Below are positions 23,525 to 32,653 of a stretch of DNA of 32,661 nt, one piece after another. Origin of the DNA: an uncultured Candidatus Thioglobus sp. Its GTDB lineage: Bacteria; Pseudomonadota; Gammaproteobacteria; PS1; Pseudothioglobaceae. How positions within the stretch are numbered: the stretch's first letter is position 1; every line of letters starts with the position of its first letter. The stretch lies in contig GG729998.1 in assembly GCA_000205985.2 (NCBI GenBank), positions 1 to 32,661 on the forward strand, read 5' to 3'. Both the position numbers and the translations under genes were made by a program. The notes under the pieces were generated by a model that did not search any database, was not told the DNA's origin, and saw only the letters and a list, made by a program, of their open reading frames with translations.

Positions 23525-24190
23525 ATGAAAAAACTTGAGCAAAAAATAGATTATCAGTTTAAAGATATTTCTTTATTGAAATTAGCGCTTACTCATCGTA
23601 GTGTTGGTAAGAATAATAATGAGCGTTTAGAGTTTTTAGGCGATAGTATTTTAGGTTTGGTAATTTCTCGTGAACTTTATAAGCGTTTTACTCATGTTGA
23701 TGAGGGCAAGCTGTCAAGATTACGATCGCATTTAGTCAGAGGGCAAACACTAGCACAACTAGCCAGCACATTAGATTTATCCAATATTTTGATTTTGGGT
23801 TCTGGAGAGTTAAAAAGTGGCGGTTTTAGGCGTGAATCCATTCAGGCGGATGTGGTTGAGGCTATTTTTGGCGCGGTTTTTTTGGACTCTGATTTTGATA
23901 CGGTGAACACGGTTATTTTGAAGTTGTACAAAGAACGACTGGATATCATTAATCCGAACGATTCATTGAAAGATTTTAAAACTCAGTTGCAGGAGTATTT
24001 GCAAAAGCGTGGCAATGCTTTGCCAAAGTATGAGCTGATCAAAACCGTGGGAAAAGACCATAATGCGGTATTTACCATTAACTGCTCTTTGCAAGACCAA
24101 AATATGAAAGTTAAACAAAAAGCCACCAGCATCAAGAGAGCTGAGCAATCTTGTGCCCAGGCTTTATTGGATAGGTTGAGCGCATCATGA
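23525..24190 (+). CDS. rnc: Ribonuclease III
   Basis: RNase III cleaves double-stranded RNA in rRNA maturation and mRNA decay. The 221 residues have the N-terminal nuclease domain with the signature ERLEFLGDSILGLVIS (33-48; metal-binding Glu and Asp), ADVVEAIFGAVFLDS for the second acidic pair, and a C-terminal dsRNA-binding domain (about 150-219). The leader has no obvious Shine-Dalgarno. It is divergent from the Cas6-like gene with only 14 bases between start codons, and it heads rnc-era-recO-pdxJ-acpS. The stop overlaps era by four bases. Confidence 0.97.
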   Translation: MKKLEQKIDYQFKDISLLKLALTHRSVGKNNNERLEFLGDSILGLVISRELYKRFTHVDEGKLSRLRSHLVRGQTLAQLASTLDLSNILILGSGELKSGGFRRESIQADVVEAIFGAVFLDSDFDTVNTVILKLYKERLDIINPNDSLKDFKTQLQEYLQKRGNALPKYELIKTVGKDHNAVFTINCSLQDQNMKVKQKATSIKRAEQSCAQALLDRLSAS

Positions 24191-25071
24191 ATTTTAAAGC
24201 TGGATTCATTGCTGTGGTTGGTCGCCCTAATGTAGGTAAATCAACTTTAATTAATGAGCTTATTGGGCAAAAGCTATCCATTACTTCACATCGTCCACAA
24301 ACCACACGTCATCGTATTCACGCGATTGACACTGCCGATAATTATCAAATGGTTTTTGTGGATACACCAGGTATTCATATTGGCAATAAAAAAGCCATTA
24401 ATTCGTACATGAATAAAGCAGCCAGTTCTAGTATTAGGGACGTTGATATGATTCTTTGGTTGGTTGAATCGGATAAATGGACCAAAGAAGATTCGCGCGT
24501 GTTGGAGCATATTGAGCAAGTAGACGTGCCGGTGATTTTATGCATTAATAAAATCGATAAATTAAGATCTGCACAAGAGGTGTTGCCATTTTTAGAAAAA
24601 ATAGCCACTAAATACCAACCAACGGAATTGTTTCCTTTGTCGGCATTTAAGAAGCGAGACACTCAAGCATTAAGAGAATTGATCTTAAAACATTTACCAG
24701 AGCAGGAAATGATTTTCGATCCAGATTTTATTACTGATCGATCTGAAAAATTTGTGGTGGCTGAGTTTATTCGAGAAAAGCTCATGCGTCATTTGGAAGA
24801 TGAACTGCCTTACGATTTGACCGTTGAAATCGAGAAATACGAGCTCGATGGCAAGATGCAACGCATTGCTGCGCGTATTTATGTGGATAAGGCTTCACAA
24901 AAAAACATTGTTATTGGTTATAAGGGTGAAATGCTAAAGTTAATCGGCACAGAAGCACGCAAAAGCATTGAGGGATTTTTAGACAGAAAAGTATTCTTAC
25001 AATTGTGGGTTAAAGTTTCCACTGGTTGGTCGGACGATAAACGTGCACTGGCTTCACTAGGGTATGACTAA
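24187..25071 (+). CDS. era: GTPase Era
   Basis: Era binds 16S rRNA and assists 30S assembly. The 294-residue protein has G1 GRPNVGKST (12-20), switch region SHRPQTTRHR, G3 DTPGIH, G4 NKIDK, and a C-terminal KH domain including the VIGYKGEMLKLIG segment. Length and motif order are standard. It overlaps rnc (ATGA) and recO (eight bases), so the operon is translationally coupled. Confidence 0.98.
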   Translation: MNFKAGFIAVVGRPNVGKSTLINELIGQKLSITSHRPQTTRHRIHAIDTADNYQMVFVDTPGIHIGNKKAINSYMNKAASSSIRDVDMILWLVESDKWTKEDSRVLEHIEQVDVPVILCINKIDKLRSAQEVLPFLEKIATKYQPTELFPLSAFKKRDTQALRELILKHLPEQEMIFDPDFITDRSEKFVVAEFIREKLMRHLEDELPYDLTVEIEKYELDGKMQRIAARIYVDKASQKNIVIGYKGEMLKLIGTEARKSIEGFLDRKVFLQLWVKVSTGWSDDKRALASLGYD

Positions 25072-25756
25072 AGTTGATTTAACCCCTGCTTTTTTAATTC
25101 ATCGAAGGGCCTATAAAGACAGTTCTTTACTGTTGGATTTTTTGACCAAAGAACACGGCAAGATTCGTTTAATTGCCAAAGGCATTCGAAAGTCCAAAAC
25201 CAACATTCAAATGTTCCAATGTTTAAACATTAGTTTTGTTGGAAAGGGTGAGTTAAAAACACTGACCAATTGGGAGGTGGATGACGTACCTAGGCATTTA
25301 AAAAGTGAGGCGCTGATATTGAGCATGTATGTGAACGAGTTAATTTCACGTTTGTTGCAAGAGCAAGACCCTCATGTTGAGTTGTTTGAAATTTACAAGA
25401 AATTTGTGAATCAAGTGGGTAGTTTGAAGCAAGATTCTCGGCACTGGTTACTCAGAATGTTTGAAAATAATTTACTTGCTGAGCTGGGTTATGCTGTCGA
25501 TTTTGTTGTTGATGTTAATGGTAACGAGATTAGTCAAAATAGTTCTTATGAATATCAACAGCAAGCTGGTTTTTCACAAAGTTCCACTGGTAAAATATCG
25601 GGAAAATTACTGCATCAGTTGTCGGCAGGGGATGTTGAAAATAGACCGAATTTAGAGCAATTAAAAGCTTGTAGAGATCTAAACAGGCAGCGCTTGAATC
25701 CGCTGTTGGGCAACAAACCGTTAAAGAGTCGATCTTTATTTTTTACCAAACAATGA
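25064..25756 (+). CDS. recO: DNA repair protein RecO
   Basis: RecO loads RecA on SSB-coated DNA in the RecFOR pathway. The 230 residues start with the RecO OB-fold ([36 protein letters not shown]) and end in the helical domain with [20 protein letters not shown]. There is no C4 zinc cluster of the Gram-positive type, as expected for Proteobacteria. Sequence conservation is low in this family, but the operon position between era and pdxJ is diagnostic. Confidence 0.94.
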   Translation: MTKVDLTPAFLIHRRAYKDSSLLLDFLTKEHGKIRLIAKGIRKSKTNIQMFQCLNISFVGKGELKTLTNWEVDDVPRHLKSEALILSMYVNELISRLLQEQDPHVELFEIYKKFVNQVGSLKQDSRHWLLRMFENNLLAELGYAVDFVVDVNGNEISQNSSYEYQQQAGFSQSSTGKISGKLLHQLSAGDVENRPNLEQLKACRDLNRQRLNPLLGNKPLKSRSLFFTKQ

Positions 25757-25763
25757 ACAAATT

Positions 25764-26510
25764 ATGAGTATTTATTTAGGCGTTAATATTGACCATATTG
25801 CCACTATTCGCCAAGCACGTGGCACTAACTACCCGTCGCCTATTGAAGGGGCATTATTGTGCGAACAATCAGGTGCTGATAGCATTACCCTGCACTTGCG
25901 TGAAGACAGACGCCATATTCAAGATTTAGATGTTGAAATTTTGCGTGATCAGCTCACCACTAAAATGAATTTAGAAATGGCAGCGACTGATGAAATGGTG
26001 AATATTGCCAGTAGAATCAAACCACAGGATTGTTGTTTGGTGCCAGAAAAACGTGAAGAATTAACAACTGAAGGTGGTTTGGATGTTGCCTCTAAAATAT
26101 CCAGAATGACTGATGTTTGTGCGAAATTAGCTGAATCAAAAGTAATTGTATCATTATTCATCGATGCTCAAAAGGATCAAATCGATGCAGCCAAACAATG
26201 TGGCGCACCGGTGATTGAACTGCACACAGGGCATTATGCCGATGCAATGGGTGATGAGCAAAAAGCAGAGTTTGAGCGCATTAAAGCCATGGCAACTTAC
26301 GCGCACTCGATTGGTTTGCAGGTGAATGCTGGCCATGGTTTAACTATGGAGAACACTGCAGAAATCGCTAAATTACCTGAGATTGTTGAGCTGAATATTG
26401 GCCATTCAATTATTGCCAGAGCGGTATTTGTTGGTCTTGAGAATGCCACTCGTGAAATGAAAGATTTAATACTTAAGGTTCGCACCCAGCAAGGGAGTAT
26501 AAAAGGATGA
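25764..26510 (+). CDS. pdxJ: Pyridoxine 5'-phosphate synthase
   Basis: PdxJ condenses 1-deoxyxylulose-5-phosphate with 3-amino-2-oxopropyl phosphate to form pyridoxine phosphate. The 248 residues match the family: [22 protein letters not shown] at the start, [39 protein letters not shown], and the C-terminal [16 protein letters not shown]. It supplies PLP used by GlyA, SerC and HisC of this same window. It starts seven bases after recO and overlaps acpS by four. Confidence 0.98.
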   Translation: MSIYLGVNIDHIATIRQARGTNYPSPIEGALLCEQSGADSITLHLREDRRHIQDLDVEILRDQLTTKMNLEMAATDEMVNIASRIKPQDCCLVPEKREELTTEGGLDVASKISRMTDVCAKLAESKVIVSLFIDAQKDQIDAAKQCGAPVIELHTGHYADAMGDEQKAEFERIKAMATYAHSIGLQVNAGHGLTMENTAEIAKLPEIVELNIGHSIIARAVFVGLENATREMKDLILKVRTQQGSIKG

Positions 26511-26893
26511 TTTACGGCGTGGGTACAGATATTATTAATATTGAGCGTGTTGAGCACATCTTAAACAAAAATAGAGATGGGTTTGTTAGGCGTGTATTGA
26601 GCGAGCATGAACAGGCTTTGTTTGCAAACAAAGGCAACAGCGCCTCTTATTGTGCCAAGCGTTTTGCTGCTAAAGAGGCCTTTGCAAAAGCTTTAGGTAC
26701 GGGCATTGGAAGAATTGTTAGTTTTCAGGATTTAACCGTTCGTAACAATGAAGAAGGTAAGCCTTATTTTATTCCAAGTGAAAAATTACGTTTGTACCTG
26801 CTGGATAAAAATATTAAGCACGCACATTTGAGCTTGTCGGACGAAAAGTACAACGCTGTGGCTTTTGTAGTATTGGAAAACTCTTTAGAGTAA
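26507..26893 (+). CDS. acpS: Holo-[acyl-carrier-protein] synthase
   Basis: AcpS transfers phosphopantetheine from CoA to acyl carrier protein. The 128-residue protein has the two magnesium-binding motifs: [12 protein letters not shown] at the N-terminus (Asp) and [21 protein letters not shown] in the middle (Glu and the catalytic Lys region). The length is typical of the short AcpS type. It is the last gene of the rnc operon and is followed after three bases by a convergent small gene, with no terminator visible. Confidence 0.97.
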   Translation: MIYGVGTDIINIERVEHILNKNRDGFVRRVLSEHEQALFANKGNSASYCAKRFAAKEAFAKALGTGIGRIVSFQDLTVRNNEEGKPYFIPSEKLRLYLLDKNIKHAHLSLSDEKYNAVAFVVLENSLE

Positions 26894-26896
26894 CGA

Positions 26897-27202
26897 TTAA
26901 TTGATGTATTGACCGTACCCTGCTTTTTGTGCTTGTTGTTTGGTGCCGGCACAACCAAATTTTTGTGCAGTTTTATAGCCAGATATTGCCATTGAATTTC
27001 GCTCTAGAACAGGCAGCGGGGTTTTATTCATGTCAAATCTTTTAAGCCCTTTATTCATTTTTTCAATACCTGCCTGAGTAAGGCCTGAACAATTTTCATT
27101 GTAGTATTTAACCGCGCCAACAATTACCAGCATCTCGTTTGGAGACAGTGCTTTTGCCGAAAAAGTTGCCATTAACAACATCATTGTAAGTATTTTTTTC
27201 AT
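26897..27202 (-). CDS. Small secreted protein of unknown function
   Basis: I do not recognise this 101-residue protein. It has a clear signal peptide (MKKILTMMLLMATFSAKA, cleavage near 18) and a mature part of about 83 residues with two cysteines (C38, C84) that could form a disulfide; it is Lys-, Asn- and Gly-rich. An upstream in-frame ATG at 27214 overlaps the -10 box of a strong promoter and cannot be in the mRNA, so I use ATG 27202. That leaves a leader of only about five bases and no ribosome site. It is convergent with acpS. Confidence 0.7.
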   Translation of the reverse strand: MKKILTMMLLMATFSAKALSPNEMLVIVGAVKYYNENCSGLTQAGIEKMNKGLKRFDMNKTPLPVLERNSMAISGYKTAQKFGCAGTKQQAQKAGYGQYIN

Positions 27203-27212
27203 AACGGTTAAC

Positions 27213-27241
27213 ATTATACCTTAATCTATATCATAAGTCAA
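27213..27241 (-). promoter_or_regulatory. Strong sigma-70-like promoter, near-leaderless gene
   Basis: On the minus strand TTGACT (27241-27236) and a perfect TATAAT (27218-27213) are separated by exactly 17 bases. The transcript should start around 27206-27207, only about five bases before ATG 27202 of the small secreted protein. Confidence 0.75.
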
Positions 27242-27263
27242 TAATATAGACTGGGGAGGCGAT

Positions 27264-27962
27264 CTACCTAACGTAGAAACAAAGGTAGTTAACGCTCACA
27301 TCATGCTCTAATTTATAGACTTTAGTAAATGGGTTGTAAGTCATTCCTATCATGGTTTTAAGTGATAATCCAGCGTGCCTAGCCCATTCATCCATTTCAC
27401 TTGGTTGAATGAATTTATCCCAATCATGCGTACCTTGGGGTAATAGTTTGAGTACGTATTCAGCACCAATAATGGCAAATAAATAAGACTTTGGATTACG
27501 ATTAATAGTAGAGAAAAATACTTGCCCACCCGGTTTAACTAACTTGGCACAAGCTTTAATGATTGAGCTTGGATCGGGTACATGTTCTAACATTTCTAAG
27601 CAAGTCACCACGTCGAATTCACCGGCATGTTTTTCGGCTAATTCTTCAACTGGGATTTTTTGATAGTCTACATCCAAGCCTGATTCTAACAGATGAAGTT
27701 TAGCCACTTCAAGCCCAGCTTCGGCCATGTCAATACCGGTTACACTTGCTCCTTCGAGCGCCATGGATTCACTGAGAATACCACCACCACAACCCACGTC
27801 TAAGATTTTTTTATTTTTTAAACTTCCGCCACAATGCTCTTTAATGTAGTTTAGGCGTAAGGGATTGATGTCGTGCAGAGGTTTGAATTCAGAATTTTTG
27901 TCCCACCAGCGTGAGGCCAGTGCAGTAAACTTGTCAACTTCTTCAAAATCTACGTTACTCAT
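27264..27962 (-). CDS. ubiG: Ubiquinone biosynthesis O-methyltransferase
   Basis: UbiG carries out both O-methylation steps of ubiquinone synthesis using S-adenosylmethionine, at the membrane face. The 232-residue protein opens with the family block [29 protein letters not shown]. It then has SAM motif [16 protein letters not shown] (about 55-69), [12 protein letters not shown], and [21 protein letters not shown], as in other UbiG proteins. It overlaps the bcp gene by four bases (ATGA), so the two form a unit. Ubiquinone indicates an aerobic or nitrate-respiring chain. Confidence 0.97.
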   Translation of the reverse strand: MSNVDFEEVDKFTALASRWWDKNSEFKPLHDINPLRLNYIKEHCGGSLKNKKILDVGCGGGILSESMALEGASVTGIDMAEAGLEVAKLHLLESGLDVDYQKIPVEELAEKHAGEFDVVTCLEMLEHVPDPSSIIKACAKLVKPGGQVFFSTINRNPKSYLFAIIGAEYVLKLLPQGTHDWDKFIQPSEMDEWARHAGLSLKTMIGMTYNPFTKVYKLEHDVSVNYLCFYVR

Positions 27963-28408
27963 AGTGCCTGCACAGTCTCCAGTACCTCGTCAACATGGCC
28001 TTTGACTCTAACCTTATCCCAAGCTTTAATAATATCACCATCAGCGTTAATTAAAAAAGTAGAGCGAACAATGCCCATGTATTTTTTTCCATAATTCATT
28101 TTTTCTTGAATCACACCAAAGGTATTACACAAGGTTTCTTCTGGATCTGAGATAAGTTCAAAAGGAAAGTTTTGTTTTGCTTTGAAATTTTCATGAGATT
28201 TTAAACTGTCACGACTCACGCCATAAATAACCGTATTGGTATCGATGAAAGCTTGGTGGTTATCTCTAAAGTCTTGCCCTTCAGTCGTACAGCCAGAGGT
28301 TGCATCCTTCGGGTAGAAATATAAAACAATATTGCGACCTTGGGTATCAGGAATACTGACTTCTAAATCGCTTGTAGCGGCACAGGTAATTGGTTGAACT
28401 TTATTCAT
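27959..28408 (-). CDS. bcp: Thiol peroxidase, BCP/PrxQ family
   Basis: A cytosolic peroxiredoxin reducing hydrogen and organic peroxides. The 149 residues carry the motif [20 protein letters not shown] with peroxidatic Cys40. The second cysteine five residues later, present in many Bcp proteins (GCTxxAC), is missing: the position is in GQD. Other cysteines are C9 and C94; C94 could still resolve, otherwise it acts as a 1-Cys enzyme needing an outside thiol. It is first gene of the bcp-ubiG pair and is divergent from lepA. Confidence 0.95.
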   Translation of the reverse strand: MNKVQPITCAATSDLEVSIPDTQGRNIVLYFYPKDATSGCTTEGQDFRDNHQAFIDTNTVIYGVSRDSLKSHENFKAKQNFPFELISDPEETLCNTFGVIQEKMNYGKKYMGIVRSTFLINADGDIIKAWDKVRVKGHVDEVLETVQAL

Positions 28409-28420
28409 TGCTTGTATAAT
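28394..28420 (+). promoter_or_regulatory. Possible lepA promoter
   Basis: TTGAAC (28394-28399) and a perfect TATAAT (28415-28420), spaced 15 bases, overlap the 5' end of the divergent bcp gene. The spacing is shorter than ideal. The transcript would start near 28427, giving a leader of about 26 bases before lepA. Confidence 0.4.
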
Positions 28421-28452
28421 GGCGTGTTTAAAAAGCTCATTTTATCACTTAG

Positions 28453-30240
28453 ATGAAGAATATCCGTAATTTTTCCATTATTGCCCATATTGATCATGGT
28501 AAATCCACCATTGCTGATCGTTTTATTCAGTTTTGTGGTGGTTTAAGTGATCGAGAAATGTCGTCCCAAGTGCTGGATTCGATGGATATTGAAAAAGAGC
28601 GTGGCATTACCATTAAATCTCAAAGTGTTACTTTGGATTATGAGGCCAAAAATGGAGAAACTTACCAACTGAATTTTATTGATACACCTGGTCATGTTGA
28701 TTTTTCCTACGAAGTGTCGCGTTCACTCTCAGCTTGCGAAGGGGCGCTATTGATTGTGGACGCCTCTCAAGGCGTTGAAGCGCAAACGGTAGCCAACTGT
28801 TATACCGCACTTGATCAAGGTTTGGAAGTGGTGCCAGTACTTAATAAGATTGATTTACCAGCCGCTGATCCTGAGCGTGTGGTGGACGAAATTGAAGATG
28901 TGATTGGCGTTGAAGCCCATGATGCCGTACATGCTAGTGCAAAATCTGGCATTGGTATCGAAGACATATTAGAGCAAATTGTTGAAAAAATCCCTGCACC
29001 TGAGGGTAAGGTTGATGCACCCATTAAGGCGTTGATTATCGACTCTTGGTTTGATAATTATTTAGGCGTGGTATCACTCATTCGTGTGATTGACGGAGAA
29101 ATTAAAGCCAAAACTAAGATTAAAATTTTCTCAAATGGTAATGAGCATTTGGTTGATGAAGTAGGGGTGTTTACCCCTAAACGTACTAAAACTGAAAGCC
29201 TTAAAGCGGGTGAAGTTGGTTTTCTCATTGCTAGTATTAAAAACATTGATGGTGCGCCAGTAGGTGATACGATTACGGGCGCTAAAAATCCAGTGACTGA
29301 GCCACTCGAAGGGTTTAAACCGGTACAGCCTAGAGTGTTTGCAGGTTTGTTTCCAATCTCAGGTGAGGATTATGAAAAATTTCGCGATGCTTTAGCAAAA
29401 TTAAGATTAAATGATGCGGCATTGCAATACGAGCCTGAGAATTCAGATGCGCTAGGTTTTGGTTTCCGTATCGGTTTCTTGGGTTTGTTGCACATGGAGA
29501 TTGTGCAAGAGCGTTTAGAGCGCGAGTATGATCTTGATTTAATTACCACTGCCCCAACGGTAATTTATGAAATTTTAGACTCCAAAGGCAATCTTCACCA
29601 TGTAGATAGTCCCTCAAAAATGCCATCTAATCAATCGATTGCTGAATTTAGAGAGCCGATTATTACTGCCAATATTTTGGTTACAGATGAGTTTGTTGGT
29701 GCAGTGATCAGTTTGTGTGTTGAAAAACGTGGTGTGCAAAAAAGCCTGACTTATATGGGTAGACAGGTTCAATTGATTTATGAGTTACCACTGAATGAAG
29801 TTGTACTGGATTTCTTTGATCGACTCAAATCAGTATCACGTGGTTTTGCATCCATGGATTATCAGTTTGAGCGTTATCAAGAATCAGATTTGATTCGCCT
29901 CGATATTATGATTAATGGTGAACCGGTAGACGCTTTAGCACTGATTATTCACCGAGATGATTCAGTGCGCAAAGGACGAGAGATTGCTGAAAAGATGAAA
30001 GAGCTAATTCCACGTCAAATGTTTGATGTAGCTATTCAGGCTTGCATTGGCGTTAAGATTATTTCACGAGCAAATGTGAAAGCACTTAGAAAGAATGTAA
30101 CGGCTAAGTGTTATGGTGGCGATGTTTCTCGTAAGCGAAAATTGCTCGATAAGCAGAAAAAAGGTAAAAAACGCATGCGTAGCGTAGGGCGAGTGGATAT
30201 TCCACAAGAGGCGTTCCTAGCTGTCTTACACATCGATTAA
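28453..30240 (+). CDS. lepA: Elongation factor 4 (LepA)
   Basis: LepA/EF4 is a translational GTPase related to EF-G, linked to ribosome assembly and back-translocation. The 595 residues have G1 [13 protein letters not shown] (11-23), G3 DTPGHVDF, G4 NKIDLP, the EF-G-like domains II-V, and the specific C-terminal domain with the basic block [20 protein letters not shown]. The length is standard. In E. coli lepA precedes lepB; here lepB is 13 kb away and lepA is monocistronic, followed by hairpins and a convergent gene. Confidence 0.98.
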   Translation: MKNIRNFSIIAHIDHGKSTIADRFIQFCGGLSDREMSSQVLDSMDIEKERGITIKSQSVTLDYEAKNGETYQLNFIDTPGHVDFSYEVSRSLSACEGALLIVDASQGVEAQTVANCYTALDQGLEVVPVLNKIDLPAADPERVVDEIEDVIGVEAHDAVHASAKSGIGIEDILEQIVEKIPAPEGKVDAPIKALIIDSWFDNYLGVVSLIRVIDGEIKAKTKIKIFSNGNEHLVDEVGVFTPKRTKTESLKAGEVGFLIASIKNIDGAPVGDTITGAKNPVTEPLEGFKPVQPRVFAGLFPISGEDYEKFRDALAKLRLNDAALQYEPENSDALGFGFRIGFLGLLHMEIVQERLEREYDLDLITTAPTVIYEILDSKGNLHHVDSPSKMPSNQSIAEFREPIITANILVTDEFVGAVISLCVEKRGVQKSLTYMGRQVQLIYELPLNEVVLDFFDRLKSVSRGFASMDYQFERYQESDLIRLDIMINGEPVDALALIIHRDDSVRKGREIAEKMKELIPRQMFDVAIQACIGVKIISRANVKALRKNVTAKCYGGDVSRKRKLLDKQKKGKKRMRSVGRVDIPQEAFLAVLHID

Positions 30241-30248
30241 AACACCAG

Positions 30249-30266
30249 CTTTCGCCAACTTGAAAG
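30249..30266. repeat. Small hairpin after lepA
   Basis: CTTTC (30249-30253) pairs with GAAAG (30262-30266) around an eight-base loop, nine bases after the lepA stop. On the plus strand it is followed by TTTTT (30267-30271), so it may be a weak lepA terminator. Confidence 0.45.
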
Positions 30267-30311
30267 TTTTTATCTTTCGCCCATAGCTTTACTATGAGCA
30301 AAAGATAAAAA
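30267..30311 (-). repeat. Long hairpin between lepA and ypjD, best paired in minus-strand RNA
   Basis: Arms 30267-30286 and 30292-30311 pair over 20 positions around the loop CTTTA. In the plus sense there are two C-A mismatches (78/300 and 81/97 in the last digits of position). In the minus sense both become G-U pairs, so the minus-strand RNA has 20 consecutive pairs. It lies in the 3' region of the convergent ypjD-like gene. Confidence 0.7.
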
Positions 30312-30320
30312 ATCCAATTC

Positions 30321-30342
30321 AGCAAAATCTATCGTTTTTGCT
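30321..30342. repeat. Hairpin near the end of ypjD
   Basis: AGCAAAA (30321-30327) and TTTTGCT (30336-30342) form a seven-pair stem with an eight-base loop, 33 bases past the ypjD stop in its direction of transcription. It could contribute to the 3' end of that transcript. Confidence 0.45.
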
Positions 30343-30374
30343 AATAATCTGAATAAAAACTACTGCTTATTAAC

Positions 30375-31166
30375 TTAAGAAAGTAGCCTTTCTAAAACAA
30401 ATTTAGAGCCGAAATAAGCCAACACCAAAATTGCAAAACCGACTTGTATAGCGGTAATGGCTTGCTTACCGCGCCAGCCAAAGAGCTGCCTACCAAAGAT
30501 AAGTACAGCAAAAATAATCCAAGCAACCAAAGAAAGAACAGTTTTGTGAATCAAATGCTGAGCAAATAAATCGTCAATAAAAATAAAGCCAGTAGCGAGC
30601 GATAAGGTTAGTAAATAAAAGCCAATTCTAAGACTTTGAAACAGTAATCGTTCCATGGTTTGTAGTGGTGGCAGTTTATTAATAAAGCCATTAATTTTTC
30701 GAGCGTGTAAATGCTGTTCTTGAATTTTTAGCAGGACTGATTGGCACACAGCAAGTGCAAGCAAGGCATAGGCTGTAATCGATAAAAACACATGTGAGGC
30801 AAGGCTCATTGGGATAACCTTGGTGGTTGTATCTGGAAAAGAAATGCTAAAGATTAGAGTAATGGCGGTCAATGGGTAAACCAAAATACCCAGTACGTGT
30901 ACTGGCTTAGAAATTGATGATAGGAACAATAAAATAGCGATTAACCATGCCACAAAAGAGGCGCTATTGGCCAGACCAAATACTATACCTGAGAGTTCAT
31001 CACTCCAAAAATTGGTGAATCCAAGCGCTTGAGCAATAATCGCAAAACTGATTAAAAGCGATGTGGTTTGTTGATACCTATGTTGGGTTTCATTTTTGGT
31101 GAAATAACGCGCTAATAGTAGTGCAGCGGCCAGATAAGCAACAATGGCAAGATAAGATAAAAGCAT
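30375..31166 (-). CDS. ypjD: YpjD/CcsA-type cytochrome c assembly family membrane protein
   Basis: A 263-residue inner-membrane protein with about eight hydrophobic spans, related to the CcsA/CcmC heme-handling family. Diagnostic parts are the SLASHVFLSITAYALLALAVCQSVLLKIQEQHLH region (about 126-158), the PPLQTMERLLFQSLRIGFYLLT segment and HKTVLSLVAWIIFAVLIFGR. The position divergent from ffh is the usual one for YpjD in Gammaproteobacteria. The precise role of YpjD is not settled; a full cytochrome c maturation role is not implied. Confidence 0.9.
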   Translation of the reverse strand: MLLSYLAIVAYLAAALLLARYFTKNETQHRYQQTTSLLISFAIIAQALGFTNFWSDELSGIVFGLANSASFVAWLIAILLFLSSISKPVHVLGILVYPLTAITLIFSISFPDTTTKVIPMSLASHVFLSITAYALLALAVCQSVLLKIQEQHLHARKINGFINKLPPLQTMERLLFQSLRIGFYLLTLSLATGFIFIDDLFAQHLIHKTVLSLVAWIIFAVLIFGRQLFGWRGKQAITAIQVGFAILVLAYFGSKFVLERLLS

Positions 31167-31228
31167 CAGTAACTATGATTAATACAAAAACACTATAATA
31201 CGATACTTTAGTTATATTTGTTTAAAAA

Positions 31229-32653
31229 ATGTTTGATAATTTAACCGATCGACTTTCCAATAGTTTTAAAGTATTACAAGGTAAGCATAAATTATCTGAA
31301 TCTAATATTAAAGAGGCGATTCGTGAGGTACGTCGTTCGTTATTAGAAGCCGATGTTGCACTTGAGGTTATTAAGGTGTTTCTTGATCGAGTACAAGCCA
31401 AGGCATCGGGCCTTAAGGTTGGCGAAGGTTTAAATCCATCCCAAGCCTTTATTAAGCTGGTTGAAATAGAGCTTACCGATATTATTGGCGGTGAAAACGA
31501 ATCGCTAGATTTAAAAACACAACCACCAGCCGTAGTCATGGTAGCTGGCTTGCAAGGTGCAGGTAAAACTACTTCTATCGCCAAATTAGCGCGTTATTTA
31601 AAAGAGCGTGAAAACAAAAAAGTATTGGTAGTGAGTGCGGATGTTTACCGCCCCGCAGCCATTAAACAGTTAGAAGTATTGGCAGGCCAAGTTGGTGTAG
31701 ATTTTTACCCATCAACGATTAATGACAAGCCAGAAAAAATCGTCGCTAGCGCTAAGAAGCATGCACAAAAACAATTTTTTGATGTGTTGTTGGTGGATAC
31801 CGCGGGTCGTTTACACGTAGACGAAGCCATGATGGGCGAGATCAAAGCCCTGCAAAAGAAAGTCAATCCGATTGAAACACTATTTGTAGTCGATTCAATG
31901 ACGGGTCAAGATGCTGCTCACACAGCCAAAGCCTTTGCTGATGCATTACCACTCACCGGTGTCATCCTAACCAAAACTGATGGTGATGCGCGAGGTGGTG
32001 CAGCACTTTCTGTTCGTCATATTACTGGCAAGCCAATTAAGTTTTTAGGTGTCGGTGAAAAAATTGATGCACTAGAACCATTTCACCCTGATCGTGTAGT
32101 TTCACGTTTGCTCGGTATGGGCGACGTATTATCACTAGTAGAAGAAATCTCTCGTAAAGTTGATCACAAAAAAGCAGAAAAATCTTCCAAGAAAATGGCC
32201 AAAGGTCAGTTTGACTTGGAAGATATGCGTGATCAACTTATGCAGATGGAGCAAATGGGTGGCATGGAGGCTTTGATGGACAAGCTGCCAGGTATGGGTC
32301 AAATTCCTCAAAGTGTTAAAAATCAAATGATGGGTGGTACTGATACTAAAAGAATGGTCGCTATTATCAATTCAATGACACCTAAAGAGCGCTCACATAT
32401 TAAGCTAATCAAAGGCTCACGTAAAAACCGTATCGCTAGAGGATCTGGTACTAACCCTCAAGCTGTTAACAAACTACTTAAGCAATTTGAAAAAATGCAA
32501 AAGCAAATGAAAAAAATGGGCGGCGGAAAAATGAAAAAAATGATGGCTAAAATGAATCAAATGCAAGAAGGCGGACAAGCACCTGCCGGCATGCCGGACT
32601 TATCAAAGATGAAACTACCAGGCATGGGTGGCGGTAATAAATTTCCTTTTTGA
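31229..32653 (+). CDS. ffh: Signal recognition particle protein Ffh
   Basis: Ffh is the SRP54 GTPase that, with 4.5S RNA, targets nascent membrane proteins to FtsY. The 474 residues contain the N domain (1-90), the GTPase with GLQGAGKTTSIAKLA (about 106-120), DTAGRLHVDE, TKTDGDARGGAALS, and the methionine-rich M domain (about 325-440) that binds signal peptides and SRP RNA. A Met/Gly/Lys-rich tail ends in GGGNKFPF. It is complete, ending eight bases before the window edge. A TATAAT at 31194-31199 is a possible -10, without a clear -35. Confidence 0.98.
   Translation: MFDNLTDRLSNSFKVLQGKHKLSESNIKEAIREVRRSLLEADVALEVIKVFLDRVQAKASGLKVGEGLNPSQAFIKLVEIELTDIIGGENESLDLKTQPPAVVMVAGLQGAGKTTSIAKLARYLKERENKKVLVVSADVYRPAAIKQLEVLAGQVGVDFYPSTINDKPEKIVASAKKHAQKQFFDVLLVDTAGRLHVDEAMMGEIKALQKKVNPIETLFVVDSMTGQDAAHTAKAFADALPLTGVILTKTDGDARGGAALSVRHITGKPIKFLGVGEKIDALEPFHPDRVVSRLLGMGDVLSLVEEISRKVDHKKAEKSSKKMAKGQFDLEDMRDQLMQMEQMGGMEALMDKLPGMGQIPQSVKNQMMGGTDTKRMVAIINSMTPKERSHIKLIKGSRKNRIARGSGTNPQAVNKLLKQFEKMQKQMKKMGGGKMKKMMAKMNQMQEGGQAPAGMPDLSKMKLPGMGGGNKFPF

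Noticed and set aside
27203-27214. ATG 27214 as start of the small secreted protein
   Set aside because: The codon overlaps a perfect TATAAT with a TTGACT 17 bases upstream, so it would not be in the transcript.
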